From: RI-153 sp963721725
GTDB lineage: Bacteria > Chloroflexota > Anaerolineae > Caldilineales > Caldilineaceae
Direction: 5' to 3'
Assembly: GCA_963721725.1 (NCBI GenBank)
Contig: CAVRLX010000016.1
Span: forward strand, 372,001 to 436,000
DNA length: 64,000 nucleotides
A program made the translations under genes and the position numbers. The notes under the pieces are model-generated. The model was not told the DNA's origin and did no database searches. It worked only from the letters and a program-made list of their open reading frames with translations. Each line of letters opens with the position of its first letter. Position 1 is the first letter of the stretch. Positions 1-9,529 of the stretch are shown here, in pieces.

Positions 1-36
1 GTGTAGGGCGGACGGACAGTCCGCCTTATGCGTATC

Positions 37-1164
37 CTATTCTAACTCTTCCAACGACAGCGGTTCAAAGCTGGTGCGCAGCGTCTGCGTTTGTCCAGTT
101 TGGGCGGCGCGATAGCCCGACTCGATAATGTCGATAACATGGCGAGCATGTTCGGGGGTGGAAATCGAAGGCGTGTCGTCGCGGATCAGATCGACCAGTT
201 GCATCATGTCCTCAAAGACATGCGATTCCAGCATTTTGACGTGGGGTCCGCTGACGTGGGGCTGGTGATCGTCACTGCCTTTCAGATCCTGCGGTGCGCC
301 GCCGGTGGGCGTAAACTGTGTGCCCACAATGCTGCCCGCCGTGCCATAGATGTTGGGCTGGAATCCCACGGTGAGGCTACCCGCCACCGTGGCGTAGATT
401 ACCGCGGAAAAGGCGTTGCCAAAGTCCAGCATGAGAATGGTATTGTCGTCCATCTCGGTGGTGATCACGTTGTCGTGGTGCGTGCGTTCGGGAATGGCAA
501 TCCCGGAGAGCGCCGTCACGCGCTGCACAGGGCCGAGGATGCCGGTAATATTATGCAGACAGTAGACGGTCACATCATATTGGGGACCGCCGCCGGGCTT
601 CTTGAAATACCAAGTTGGGTCCACGCTGGTGAGAATATCCTCGCCGGTGCGAAATTCTTCGTTAAGGTGATAGAGACCGCTGCCCGCCGTGGTGCCGGCA
701 ATGGCCCAAGCCAGCGTGCCCAGATGGCCTTCTAAAATCGTCTTGCGGATGCGGCGGTTGTGCGGGTGCAGCATCATCCCCGGCGAGGCGATAACCTTGA
801 CGCCTTTCGCTTTGGCCTTTTCAATCAGATCCGTGGCTTCGTCCACTTGGGTAGTCATGGTCTTGTTGAAGTGAATATGCTTGCCCGCCTCGATGGCCTG
901 CAACCCCTGTTTATAGTGCAGACCGATGGGCGTACACAGGGTAATGGCATGAACATCGGGGTCGCCAAGCAACTCCTCATAGGTCATGTACCATTTCGCC
1001 ACGCCATATTTGGCCGCCGCTGCTTCGGCTCGCCCCGGCACTGGATCACAGATCGCCGCCAGCCGCACCCGTTCCTGTACATCGGACTGGCTCAGGTGCA
1101 TTAGCGCCCCGCGGATGCCAATCGCACCCGCCCCCACAACGCCCATACCGACTCGTTCACTCAT
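37..1164 (-). CDS. Gfo/Idh/MocA family NAD(P)-dependent oxidoreductase
   Basis: A 375-residue protein of the Gfo/Idh/MocA family, whose members oxidise or reduce sugars and cyclitols in the cytoplasm. The N-terminus has the Rossmann glycine motif GVVGAGAIGIRG (about residues 7-18), followed by an acidic-rich DPVPGRAEAAA strand turn. The C-terminal half is the alpha/beta dimerisation domain. The usual EKP motif that supplies the catalytic-site lysine reads NKT (in HFNKTMTT, about residue 100), so the lysine stays but its neighbours differ. The ATG at 1164 is kept because the Rossmann strand follows within a few residues. It is transcribed away from the plus-strand cluster that starts at 1492. 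The substrate cannot be read from sequence. Confidence 0.85.
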   Translation of the reverse strand: MSERVGMGVVGAGAIGIRGALMHLSQSDVQERVRLAAICDPVPGRAEAAAAKYGVAKWYMTYEELLGDPDVHAITLCTPIGLHYKQGLQAIEAGKHIHFNKTMTTQVDEATDLIEKAKAKGVKVIASPGMMLHPHNRRIRKTILEGHLGTLAWAIAGTTAGSGLYHLNEEFRTGEDILTSVDPTWYFKKPGGGPQYDVTVYCLHNITGILGPVQRVTALSGIAIPERTHHDNVITTEMDDNTILMLDFGNAFSAVIYATVAGSLTVGFQPNIYGTAGSIVGTQFTPTGGAPQDLKGSDDHQPHVSGPHVKMLESHVFEDMMQLVDLIRDDTPSISTPEHARHVIDIIESGYRAAQTGQTQTLRTSFEPLSLEELE

Positions 1165-1260
1165 CAGTGTGCCTTTCTTTCGCGCTTATTTTGAGATGGA
1201 ATCACCCAATCCCTATATGTTACCTTCATGCCGTTGATTTGCCACTCTTTACAGTGGATG

Positions 1261-1266
1261 ATTATA
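1261..1266 (-). promoter_or_regulatory. Possible -10 box for the divergent oxidoreductase gene
   Basis: On the minus strand this hexamer reads TATAAT, about 97 bases upstream of the ATG at 1164. No convincing -35 hexamer sits 16-18 bases further upstream; TTGTCA is present but only 14 bases away. The rest of the 327-base gap 1165-1491 holds the repeat at 1357-1449 and no gene that I can support. Confidence 0.25.
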
Positions 1267-1356
1267 CTAGGCAAAAATTATGACAATCCTTGATGACAAA
1301 TCCCACTGATAGCCCCACGCTTTCTTTGGACTGTTTTGAGATAGTATAAATGCATC

Positions 1357-1449
1357 GTAACTATACAGGTGCGACGCACTCGCCAAGAGTAGCATGGTTG
1401 TGAAAAGCTCCTGTGGCGAGTGCGTCGCACCCTAGCCCTGCATAGTTAC
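1357..1449. repeat. Dispersed palindromic repeat R1, copy 1 (full length)
   Basis: A 93-base inverted repeat bounded by GTAAC and GTTAC. Each arm carries GGTGCGACGCACTCGCC or its complement, around an internal TTGTGAAAAGCT segment. Related copies lie at 34144-34238 and 57049-57135 (full, opposite orientation), and 40456-40513 and 51656-51696 (shortened). It has no coding capacity. It resembles a non-autonomous MITE or REP-like element. No target-site duplication is obvious. Confidence 0.85.
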
Positions 1450-1491
1450 TGTTTTGAAATAAATATAAAAGCATCTATGAAATGGGGTCTA

Positions 1492-1917
1492 ATGCTTAAC
1501 CTTGATTCACGCTTTCAGGTCAATGCTCCACAGATTGCCCATGAAACCATCGACAACGAAACCATTGTGATTGATTTTGAATCTGGAATCTACTATAGCT
1601 TGCGCGAGGTCGCTAACCAAGTTTGGATATGGCTGGCAACTGGCGCTACAGTTGCTGAAATTGTAGACTGGACAGTTGCCCACTATACCGGCGACCGAGC
1701 GGAAATAGAGCAGTCAGTGGAACTTTTTGTTACCGCGCTGCTTCGGGAATCACTGATTGCAAAGGCAGAGAAGTCTTCGACTGTCGCCCCCCCTCAGTCT
1801 GAGACAAAACAGCCATTCGTTGTCCCCATATTGGAACAATACACGGATATGCAGGATCTACTGTTGCTCGATCCCATTCACGAGGTGGATGCACAGGGCT
1901 GGCCTGCGCGTAAATAA
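1492..1917 (+). CDS. PqqD-family peptide-chaperone-like protein
   Basis: A small PqqD-like protein of about 141 residues. PqqD domains bind leader peptides and deliver them to modifying enzymes in PQQ, lasso and other RiPP pathways; related stand-alone copies also occur beside HPr-kinase-like and glycosyltransferase genes. The domain runs from about residue 5 to 90, with ETIVIDFESGIYYSL forming the beta strands and ANQVWIWLATGATVAEIV the first helices. Residues after about 90 form a polar tail with no known match. I chose ATG 1492 over the in-frame ATGs at 1420 and 1477, because 1420 lies inside repeat R1 and 1492 has a GGGG tract just upstream. It ends 6 bases before the kinase-like gene, so the two are probably co-translated. 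Confidence 0.8.
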   Translation: MLNLDSRFQVNAPQIAHETIDNETIVIDFESGIYYSLREVANQVWIWLATGATVAEIVDWTVAHYTGDRAEIEQSVELFVTALLRESLIAKAEKSSTVAPPQSETKQPFVVPILEQYTDMQDLLLLDPIHEVDAQGWPARK

Positions 1918-1923
1918 TTCTCT

Positions 1924-3011
1924 ATGTCGCTCCCATCTGCCCTATCCGTTACCGAAAATCAGATTCCCTCTTCTGTTTTTGAACAATTTTACACCCGATA
2001 CCAAATGGCTGCATCCTGCGGGAATTCGGTCAGTTATTGCTATTCAATTGCGGGGCAGTGCGTGCAGCTTTCATTCGCCAGCCCCACACTGGTGGCGATG
2101 TTAACACCCGCGCTGGCCCATCTGGCCGTGCCCGCTGAAACAGAACCGGATCTGACAATCTGTCTGTGGGAAAGCGAAAGCACCGGTATACTTCCGCCCC
2201 CCGTTCCGTGGACGCAGACGCAGATCGATCTGCGCGGGGAGATTCCCGCGTTTAGCGACGAACACATTCTCACCGCCATCCAAACAGACGTGAACGCTGT
2301 CAGCATTCTGGATTATCAGCGCTGTCTCGGCGTCTATTGGATCGATAATGTGGATTCTTTGCACGCCTATGAGCAGGCCGCGCCGCTCAAAGTACTGTTG
2401 CATTGGTGGCTGCGCGCACGCGAAATGCCCCTGATCCATGCCGCCGCCGTGGGCACACAGGACGGAGCCGTGTTGATCGTCGGAAGAACAGGTGCGGGCA
2501 AGTCAACCACCGCGCTGGCCTGCCTTGAAGCAGGGCTAGCCTATATCTCCGACGACCGTTGCTTGCTGGCGTTAACGCCTGTGCCGCAGGTCTACGCTAT
2601 CTACAACTCGGCCAAACTGCATGGCGCGCAAATGGCGCGTTTCCCCACATCATGCAAGCCGTGGCGAACCCGCATAAGCTTTCCCGAGAAAAAGCATTGG
2701 TCTATGTGAACGACTATGCCCCACAGCAGATCGTCCATCCGTTGCCTGTGCGGGCGATCCTGTTGGCGAATGTGGCGGGTACACAAGCTACCTCGCTGGC
2801 TCCTGTTTCACGGATGCAGGTGCTGCGCGAATTTACCACCAGCACGCTTGTCTATCAGCCGGGCGCGGGCCCGGCTGAAGTGGGCATGATGGCGGAGCTA
2901 GTGCGGCGAGTGCCCTGTTATCAGATCAATTTGGGCAGTGATCTGGCGGGGATTCCCTGTGTCATTCAGAAATTGCTGGCGGAAACACCCGGGAGGGAAA
3001 GCGGTGGCTGA
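1924..3011 (+). CDS. HPr-kinase-like (HprK-related) P-loop protein, frameshifted
   Basis: It resembles the C-terminal kinase domain of HPr kinase/phosphorylase, as found in HprK-related proteins next to PqqD genes; in paeninodin-type loci such a kinase phosphorylates the peptide. PLIHAAAVG precedes the Walker A motif GRTGAGKST (about residues 187-195), and YISDDRCLL follows. The frame is lost at about 2640-2646, within TTTCCCCAC, and resumes in another frame as HIMQAVANPHKLSREKAL and continues to 3011. Restoring one C in the run rejoins the two parts into about 362 residues. Both halves are well conserved in style, so a sequencing indel is more likely than a dead gene. Its end overlaps the GTG start of the next glycosyltransferase. 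The substrate is unknown; no HPr gene is visible nearby. Confidence 0.75.
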
Positions 3012-3690
3012 CGAAGCGCTGATCAGTGTGATTATTCCTGTCTATAATGGTGAAAAGTTTCTGGCCGAGGCACTGGAAAGTGTCTTCGTCCAGGACTACT
3101 CGCCGTTGGAAATTATTGTGGTGGACGACGGATCCACCGACGGAACAGCCGCGCTGCTTTCCACTTATGGGGAGAGAATTCGCTCTGTCCATCAATCTAA
3201 TCAGGGGCCAGCCGCTGCTCGCAATCGGGGATTGGAAATAGCAGGCGGGGAATTAATTGCCTTCCTCGATGCCGATGATTTATGGTTGTCTGGAAAGCTA
3301 CGAAGACAGATCGACTATTTGGATATACATCCAACAGTGAGGGTAGTTGCTACCCACATGGAAACTTTCACAAGTGAAAACGCGTCGTGGATTCCCGGTC
3401 TCAATCGAGCCTATTGGGAAAGTCGACCACCAGGTCTGCTACCCAGTACACTGCTCTGTCAGCGCACTGCTTTTGATGTGGTCGGCCAATTTGCAGCGGA
3501 TATGCGCTTGGCCGAAGACACGGACTGGCTGTTTCGCGTCAAAGAGAAAGGCCTTCCCATTGGGGTGGTTGACCAAGTCTTGGTACGAAAGCGCATTCAC
3601 CAGACAAATCTGACCCGCTCATCTCATCTCTCCGACACAATGGGTGTACTACGCAACTCGCTTCGGCGCAGGCGCCACTCTGTCCTATGA
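3004..3690 (+). CDS. Family 2 glycosyltransferase
   Basis: A GT-A fold family 2 glycosyltransferase of about 228 residues, which transfers a sugar from an NDP-sugar at the cytoplasmic face. It has ISVIIPVYNG (residues 7-16), VVDDGSTDGT (39-48), NQGPAAARNRG (66-76) and the metal-binding DAD in FLDADDLW (87-94). LAEDTDWLFR supplies the usual acidic acceptor-site motif, and an RIHQTN segment follows near the end. GTG 3004 is chosen because GGAGG lies 7 bases upstream and the conserved domain begins at once; this start overlaps the end of the kinase-like gene. It lacks a membrane anchor. It is similar to the protein at 4394-5086, and a methyltransferase gene sits between them. Confidence 0.88.
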   Translation: MADEALISVIIPVYNGEKFLAEALESVFVQDYSPLEIIVVDDGSTDGTAALLSTYGERIRSVHQSNQGPAAARNRGLEIAGGELIAFLDADDLWLSGKLRRQIDYLDIHPTVRVVATHMETFTSENASWIPGLNRAYWESRPPGLLPSTLLCQRTAFDVVGQFAADMRLAEDTDWLFRVKEKGLPIGVVDQVLVRKRIHQTNLTRSSHLSDTMGVLRNSLRRRRHSVL

Positions 3691-3711
3691 ACGATTTTAC
3701 AGGCAATATCT

Positions 3712-4386
3712 ATGCACCCTGTACTTGTAGAAATTTTTCGTACGCAACAGGTTATCGGCCCTGACGCCAGACGCTACCCTCTTCATTCCAATCTACCCGA
3801 GTTAGAATGTCGGCTACTTCAAGCATGGATTGCAGCCAATCCACCTCGTCGCGTATTGGAAATCGGCATGGCCCAGGGCATCTCGTCTGTGGCAATTGCC
3901 GAAGCGCTTGCACCGCTGGGTGAAGTTTGGTATGAAATTATTGATCCAAACCAGAGCACTACATGGGCTTCTCTTGGTGTCTGGAATCTGAATCGGGCAG
4001 GCTTTGCTGATTCCTACAACCTACAAGAGGAACCGTCCGAATACTATCTACCCGTTTTGGCTGCTGCGGGTGAGACAATCGATCTGGTTTTTGTGGATGG
4101 CTGGCATACGTTTGAACAAACACTGGTAGAGTTCTATTACATCAACCGGTTGTTGCCACCAGGGGGCATTGTCATTTTTGATGATATTCAACTGCCCGCC
4201 ATTGCCAAGTTTATCAATTATCTCGGTCGTCTTCCCGCGTACCAGCAGTTGCCGCCTGTTTCGTATCTACGTAAAGAGCCGGGTGTGCGCGTACGCCGCA
4301 TGTCGGGTGTGCCGGAATTTCGTATCGTGGCTTTCCAGAAAACCGTTGTGGACACGCGTCCGTGGGATTGGTTTGAAAACTTTTGA
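3712..4386 (+). CDS. Class I SAM-dependent methyltransferase (Methyltransf_24-like)
   Basis: A 224-residue Rossmann methyltransferase. Motif I is VLEIGMAQGISS (about 46-57); EIIDPNQS corresponds to motif II with the acidic SAM-ribose ligand; DLVFVDGWHTFEQTLVE and LPPGGIVIFDD match the Methyltransf_24 pattern seen in O-methyltransferases of polysaccharide and antibiotic loci. It lies between two similar GT2 genes, 21 bases after the first and 7 before the second, which suggests it methylates a sugar or peptide-linked intermediate of this locus. The acceptor is not evident from sequence. No frame damage is seen. Confidence 0.82.
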   Translation: MHPVLVEIFRTQQVIGPDARRYPLHSNLPELECRLLQAWIAANPPRRVLEIGMAQGISSVAIAEALAPLGEVWYEIIDPNQSTTWASLGVWNLNRAGFADSYNLQEEPSEYYLPVLAAAGETIDLVFVDGWHTFEQTLVEFYYINRLLPPGGIVIFDDIQLPAIAKFINYLGRLPAYQQLPPVSYLRKEPGVRVRRMSGVPEFRIVAFQKTVVDTRPWDWFENF

Positions 4387-4393
4387 AAGAGAT

Positions 4394-5086
4394 ATGAGCA
4401 ACTCCATCAGTGTCATCATTCCTGTATACAACTGCGAGCGTTATTTAGCCGAGTCCATCGAAAGCGTCCTTCAACAGACTCATCTGCCTGATGAAATTTT
4501 AGTGGTTGATGATGGCTCAACCGATGCCAGCGCTCAAATAGTCCAAAATTTTGCTGACGTCCGTTATCTTTATCAGCCGAATGCAGGTAGCAACGCCGCC
4601 CGCAACCGGGGAGTTGTCGAAACCACAGGTAACTTTCTGGCCTTTTTGGATCAAGACGATCTCTGGATGCCTGACAAACTGGCCTTGCAGATGGCTGCTT
4701 TCACGCAAAAACCGTCCCTGGATTTTGTCTACGGATATGTAGAGCAATTCTACAGCCCTGAGCTTTCTGACGAACTACGGACTGGTCGGGTGGTCTTCAC
4801 CGAAGCCAGACCGGGCATTCATATAGGTACATTGTTGGCCAGACGTTCCTCTTTTCTGAAGATAGGCTTGTTCCAGGAGCAGCGGGACTTTGCGGATTTT
4901 GCGGATTGGTACGCGTTGGCTCAGGATCGGCAAATGCACGAACAGGTCATCCCCCAGGTGGTGATGCGGCGGCGGGTCCATGACAGAAATATGAGCCTGC
5001 GCGGGGGTGCAGAGGCCAAACGTTCCTTTGCCCACGCATTGAAAGCAACGCTGGATCGACGACGGGCAGAAGGTAAGAATCGATAG
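4394..5086 (+). CDS. Family 2 glycosyltransferase
   Basis: A GT-A glycosyltransferase of about 230 residues. ISVIIPVYNCERYL opens the domain. VVDDGSTDAS and NAGSNAARNRG are the nucleotide-sugar-binding segments, and DQD in FLDQDDLW is the DxD motif. The C-terminal half (FADFADWYALAQ, then RRRVHDRNMS) parallels the protein at 3004-3690, so the two look like paralogues flanking the methyltransferase. The frame stays open upstream to about 4169, but that stretch lies inside the methyltransferase gene. ATG 4394 is chosen because it sits 7 bases after the preceding stop with a GAAAGAG tract before it. No membrane segment is present. Confidence 0.88.
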   Translation: MSNSISVIIPVYNCERYLAESIESVLQQTHLPDEILVVDDGSTDASAQIVQNFADVRYLYQPNAGSNAARNRGVVETTGNFLAFLDQDDLWMPDKLALQMAAFTQKPSLDFVYGYVEQFYSPELSDELRTGRVVFTEARPGIHIGTLLARRSSFLKIGLFQEQRDFADFADWYALAQDRQMHEQVIPQVVMRRRVHDRNMSLRGGAEAKRSFAHALKATLDRRRAEGKNR

Positions 5087-5122
5087 ACATCACCAAAAAA
5101 TAGGGAAGCGTTAGCCAATTTT

Positions 5123-7033
5123 ATGCGGTCAAGAAACGGAACAGGCAGGGCTGCGAGACGTGGCCAGCTAAAAGCGGAAAAATTGCTCGCGCCCCGCAGC
5201 CAACTGGGACAGCTACGTTATGTGCCGCGTACCCTGCGCTTGGTGTGGGCGGCTGCGTCGGGCTGGACACTGGCTTCCACCCTGCTTCTGGTGATTCAAG
5301 GATTCCTGCCCATTTTCACAGTATATCTGACCCGTTCCGTGATCAACGCTCTGGTAGCCGTCATCGACAGCCAAGGGGATGAGCGCGACGTTGCAGTCTG
5401 CCCTGCTCCCTATGCTGCTTATGGGGGGCGTGTTACTGACAAGCCAGATACTCACCAGTCTTCAGGCCTATGTGGGGACGCTCCTGGCGGAACGCACCCA
5501 GGATTACATGAACGATCTGATCCACGATAAAGCGATAACCCTAGACCTGCAATATTATGAATCGCCAGTCTATTTCGACCAGATGCAACGAGCCAGTACA
5601 GATGCTATTGACCGTCCTCTGAGCCTTTTGATAAATTTAAACAGTCTGCTCCAGAACAGCATCACCCTGGTGGCAATGGGTGGGGTGCTCTTTACTTTTG
5701 TCTGGTGGATGCCCCTGTTGCTGTTGGCGGGTACGGCACCCGCGCTGTGGGTGGCGTTGCGTACAACCGTGGCCTTTCATCGCTGGCGGCTGACAAATAC
5801 GATGAACCAGCGCCGGCTTCACTATTATCACAACAATTTGGTGACTGAGCGTCCGGCAGCCGAGATCCGGATCTTGGATTGGGTGAGCATTTCAAGCGTG
5901 CCTATAATCAGCTCCGCGCAAAGCTGCGGGACGAGCGGCTTTCTCTGGCGAGGGAGCAGATGGCGGCGCAGATCGGCGCTGGCCTGGTTGGTCTCCTCAC
6001 TCTGGCTTTGGCGCTGGCCTGGATGGCCTGGAGCGCCTTGGCAGGTCTTTTCAATTTGGGCGACCTAGCGATGTTCTGGCAGGCGATGAATCAGGGCCAG
6101 CGGTTGATGCGCAGTTTGTTGGTCGGCGTGGGGGATATCTATCGCAACCTGCTCTTTCTGGAAGACTTGTTCGCTTTTCTCGATTTGCAGCCCATCCTCG
6201 TTGATCCTACCGAACCGGTCAGCCTGAAGCCGGGGCTGACCCAGGGGATAGATATGCAAAATGTGACATTTCGCTATCCCGACAGCAGTATGACCGCGCT
6301 GGAAGATTTCAATCTAGAGATTCCTGCGGGTCAGATCGTGGCTATCGTCGGCGAAAACGGGGCGGGCAAGAGCACAATGCTCAAGTTGCTTTGCCGTTTT
6401 TATGATCCACAGAAGGGGCGTATCACCTGGGACGGGGTGGATGTGCGGAATATAGATCAGGCTGATCTTTGGCGTCGCATCACGGTTCTCTTTCAGCAGC
6501 CTATTCCCTACCACAGCAGTGCTGCAGATAATATTCGTTTTGGTGATCTAATCAGCCAGCCCACCCAGGCTCAAATCCAGGCAGCGGCCCAGGCGGGGGG
6601 CGCACACGCTATCATCGACAAACTGCCCAACGGCTACGATACGGTTTTGGGCAAATGGTTTGGTCAGACCGAATTAAGTGTGGGTGAATGGCAGAGAGTG
6701 GCCTTGGCCCGGGCCTTCGTGCGCCAGGCTGACTTGGTAATTCTAGACGAGCCGACCAGCGCCATGGACAGTTGGGCCGAAAACGCTTGGATGGGGCGCT
6801 TTCGAGAATTAGTGACCGGGCGCACGGCGCTGATCATCACCCATCGTTTTACAACCGCTATGCAAGCTGACATCATCCATGTGATGGTAGGGGGTCGTAT
6901 TGTGGAGTCGGGCAGTCACGGAGAGTTGGTGGCACAGGGCGGACGCTATGCCCAGTCCTGGTGGACACAGATGCGGGAGACGGATATGCGTGTCAAGCCA
7001 GGAAGTATTGATAAAAGTAAGTCGAACGGTTAG
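5123..7033 (+). CDS. ABC exporter, fused permease and ATPase, two frameshifts
   Basis: A half-size ABC exporter of about 636 residues: an N-terminal membrane domain (first helix near TLASTLLLVIQGFLPIF), then the ATPase. Visible ATPase motifs are Walker A GENGAGKST, the Q-loop at FQQPIPYHSS, signature LSVGEWQRVAL, Walker B LVILDEPTSAMD and the H-loop ITHR. The coding path changes frame twice, near 5374-5377 (an extra G in GGGG, between DSQG and MSATLQ) and near 5875 (a missing base, between EIRILD and GEHFKRAYN). The shifts compensate and the protein is complete on either side, so sequencing error is likely. Next to PqqD and HPr-kinase-like genes it resembles the lasso-peptide exporter type; next to glycosyltransferases it could export a glycolipid. 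The substrate is not determinable. Confidence 0.85.
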
Positions 7034-7035
7034 CT

Positions 7036-8070
7036 ATGAACACCTCTGCAACCCGTTGTACAGTCCTCATGCCAGTTTACAACAGTGAACCCTATCTGGT
7101 CGAGGCTATCCAAAGTATTCTGACCCAAACATTCCAAGACTTCCACCTGCTCATCATCGACGACGGTTCAACGGATGGAAGTTTAGAGATTGCGCGCTCA
7201 TTTACAGACGAGCGCATTACGGTCCTCTCCAACGAAACAAATCAAGGGCTGGTCGCTACTTTGAACCAAGGGCTGGCATCGATTCAGACAGAATATATAG
7301 CGCGTATGGACGCTGATGATATTGCCGTTCCAGATCGACTCGAGCGCCAAATTACGATGATGGACGCACACCCGGAAATTGGGCTGTGCGGCGGATATTT
7401 CGAGAAGTTTTTCCCGGATAGTATCCCGATTAAGAGGCAGGTGGTGCGACCTGCCTTGACACGTGACGGTATCCGGTTCCAGTTGCTCTTATCTAATGCC
7501 TTTGGGCACTTCACGGTTATGATTCGGCGTGCCGTACTGTTGCAGCATCGACTGATCTACAGCGCTGCCTATCCCTATGCCGAGGACTACGAACTGTGGA
7601 CACGCTTTGGCCAATGTACGGGTATAGCCAATATTCCGCATATTCTGGCATATTATCGAGTTCATGGGACAGCCAGCAGCGTGCGCTTTCAAGAGCAACA
7701 AGAGCATTCCGCCCAACGGGTTCGCATTCAGCAGGCCATGCACCTGGGGCTGGAGATACGCACAGAAGATCGAGCCATTTATGACCAATTGCTTGCGCTT
7801 TCTTTCACAGGCGGCGTCTCTGAATTACATGTTGCCAGCCGGTTGCTGGATGAGCTTTACCGGTTTGGTGTTGAGCAGTTACACCAGCCACGCCTCCTTG
7901 TTCTACAATGGCTCAACCGTTATTGGTATTCGGCCTGTAGTCGCTCCGCCCATCATGGGCTTACTATCTTCTGGATATATTGTTCTCAACCATACGGCTT
8001 AAAGGTCAGAACCAGGCGCACCGTCAAGTTACTCTATTACTGTCTGAAAAGGAGTAACAATACATCGTGA
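7036..8070 (+). CDS. Family 2 glycosyltransferase
   Basis: A 344-residue family 2 glycosyltransferase. CTVLMPVYNSEPYL, IIDDGSTDGSLEIA, NQGLVATLNQG and ARMDADDIAVPDRLE (DAD metal site, about residues 95-97) are the classic GT2 landmarks. ALTRDGIRFQLLLSNAFGHFTVMIRR and YAEDYELWTRF form the acceptor half typical of polysaccharide GT2 enzymes, followed by the ILAYYRVHGTASS motif. The ATG at 7036 lies 2 bases after the ABC exporter stop, so the genes are probably co-translated. No membrane anchor is visible, so it likely works at the inner face of the membrane on a lipid-linked acceptor. Confidence 0.9.
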   Translation: MNTSATRCTVLMPVYNSEPYLVEAIQSILTQTFQDFHLLIIDDGSTDGSLEIARSFTDERITVLSNETNQGLVATLNQGLASIQTEYIARMDADDIAVPDRLERQITMMDAHPEIGLCGGYFEKFFPDSIPIKRQVVRPALTRDGIRFQLLLSNAFGHFTVMIRRAVLLQHRLIYSAAYPYAEDYELWTRFGQCTGIANIPHILAYYRVHGTASSVRFQEQQEHSAQRVRIQQAMHLGLEIRTEDRAIYDQLLALSFTGGVSELHVASRLLDELYRFGVEQLHQPRLLVLQWLNRYWYSACSRSAHHGLTIFWIYCSQPYGLKVRTRRTVKLLYYCLKRSNNTS

Positions 8071-8309
8071 CCCCACCATCACCGATATCAATAGTCAGGC
8101 AAAGTGAATCAAAATAACTGGAAGCACGCCTCAATTTGATAAAAATATTGCAAATCGAACCGCTGCCGATATCCACGATGAAAGCGTTTAGTGGGATCGA
8201 CCATACAGCGAACTGGTCGTTCACTACCTGGAACCACAAGCGTTGATGCAATTTACCGCCGGGCAAGCATTGCAGACAACTTGGGACAACCTGTTTGGAG
8301 TAGGTTGAG
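8071..8309. other. Gap with a possible short coding remnant
   Basis: No complete gene. From about 8190 to the stop at 8306-8308 one plus-strand frame stays open for about 38 codons and reads like the end of a protein (RPYSELVVHYLEPQ near its start), but it has an upstream TAG and no start. It may be the tail of a lost gene or chance. The following glycosyltransferase starts 1 base after this stop. Confidence 0.2.
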
Positions 8310-9284
8310 ATGCCTATGCGCATCACTGCTGTCATCTGCACACACAATCGCGTCCGTATGCTTTCCGACGCGATTCAAAGTCTGCTGTCACAAACAGCGC
8401 CGTCTGCCCAGTATGAGATCATTGTGGTTGACAATGCTTCTACGGATGACACAGCGACTGTTGTACAAGCATGGCAGGAGTCCCATGGGGCTGAACGACT
8501 CCACTTGTTGCACGAGCCGCGCCTGGGACTTTCTCATGCCCGCAATACAGGAGTGCAAGCGGCCACGGGTGAAATCATCGCACTCATGGACGATGACGGG
8601 GTAGCCGAGGTGGACTGGTTGGCTCATATGATAAAAGCGTATGAAACATTTCCTAATGCTTGGGCGGTCGGTGGAAAAATAGTGCCCGTTTGGGAGGGTA
8701 CACGGCCCTCCTGGTTGACGGATGACCTGTTGCCGCATCTATCCATGCTCAATATGGGCGGCACAGCACGATCGCTTGAAACAGGGGAAGAGCTATATGG
8801 AGCGAACTGCTCATTCAAACGCGCAGCGTTTGAAGAACTGGGTCTGTTTCGCACAGACTTGGGGCGATGTGCCCATCAAATGCTGGGCAGCGAAGAAACC
8901 GAATTTCAAACACGTATCCTCCGGCATGGCAGAGATGTAGTCTATATCCCCCATGCAGTCGTGCATCATCGCGTCACGTCAGAACGTTTACAGCCATGCT
9001 ATTTCATCAAATTAGCCTATGGCAAAGGGCGCACACGGGCGCGTCTACTCCCACCAGACTATCAATTTTCGACCTTATGCTGGCAGATTGCGCGTGGAAT
9101 TCTCGGTGTCACCCGACAGTGGTTGCGTTTGTTTTTGAATCCCCTGGATAGAAGCAGACAGATGCAATGTATGCGCATAACCGCTAGTTGGCTTGGATTT
9201 ATCCGCGAAGTGTCAATTGGCGAACGTTCTGAGTCGGGCTGTCTGGTGTCGACCAAGTCTCGCGCGACTAGACCGGTAATCTAG
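8310..9284 (+). CDS. Family 2 glycosyltransferase
   Basis: A 324-residue family 2 glycosyltransferase. ITAVICTHNRVRML, EIIVVDNASTDDT, RLGLSHARNTG and ALMDDDGVAEVDWL (DDD as the metal motif, about residues 92-94) are diagnostic. LYGANCSFKRAAFEELGLF and LGSEETEFQTRIL are the acceptor-side motifs of the branch related to rhamnosyl-type and WcaA-like enzymes. HHRVTSERLQPCYFIKLAYGKGRTRARL and an amphipathic tail near residues 245-300 suggest membrane association rather than spanning. ATG 8310 has GGAG about 13 bases upstream; ATG 8316 is an alternative start. The 245 bases after it (9285-9529) hold no gene I can support. Confidence 0.87.
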   Translation: MPMRITAVICTHNRVRMLSDAIQSLLSQTAPSAQYEIIVVDNASTDDTATVVQAWQESHGAERLHLLHEPRLGLSHARNTGVQAATGEIIALMDDDGVAEVDWLAHMIKAYETFPNAWAVGGKIVPVWEGTRPSWLTDDLLPHLSMLNMGGTARSLETGEELYGANCSFKRAAFEELGLFRTDLGRCAHQMLGSEETEFQTRILRHGRDVVYIPHAVVHHRVTSERLQPCYFIKLAYGKGRTRARLLPPDYQFSTLCWQIARGILGVTRQWLRLFLNPLDRSRQMQCMRITASWLGFIREVSIGERSESGCLVSTKSRATRPVI

Positions 9285-9529
9285 CCGCAGGTGTCGAAGT
9301 GCCTAGGTGGTTGGCATGTAGAGGCAGTAATCACAGCTTGCTTTCCACAAGACAAGTTTTTGTATGAGCGATCCCTATTGGTGCCACACCATGGCCGTCA
9401 TGAAACAGGTGTATTTCCACGTTTGCTCGTGGCCGGTAGCGCGACTTGACTAACCGCTACCAACAACGTAGATTTGCATCAGAAATTTCAGCATCCAATC
9501 AAAAGTGCATTGACAAGACAACGTAACCT

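Noticed and set aside
2938..3003. Upstream extension of the first glycosyltransferase
   Set aside because: The 22 extra codons lie in the kinase-like gene and read nothing like GT2; GTG 3004 has a good ribosome site.
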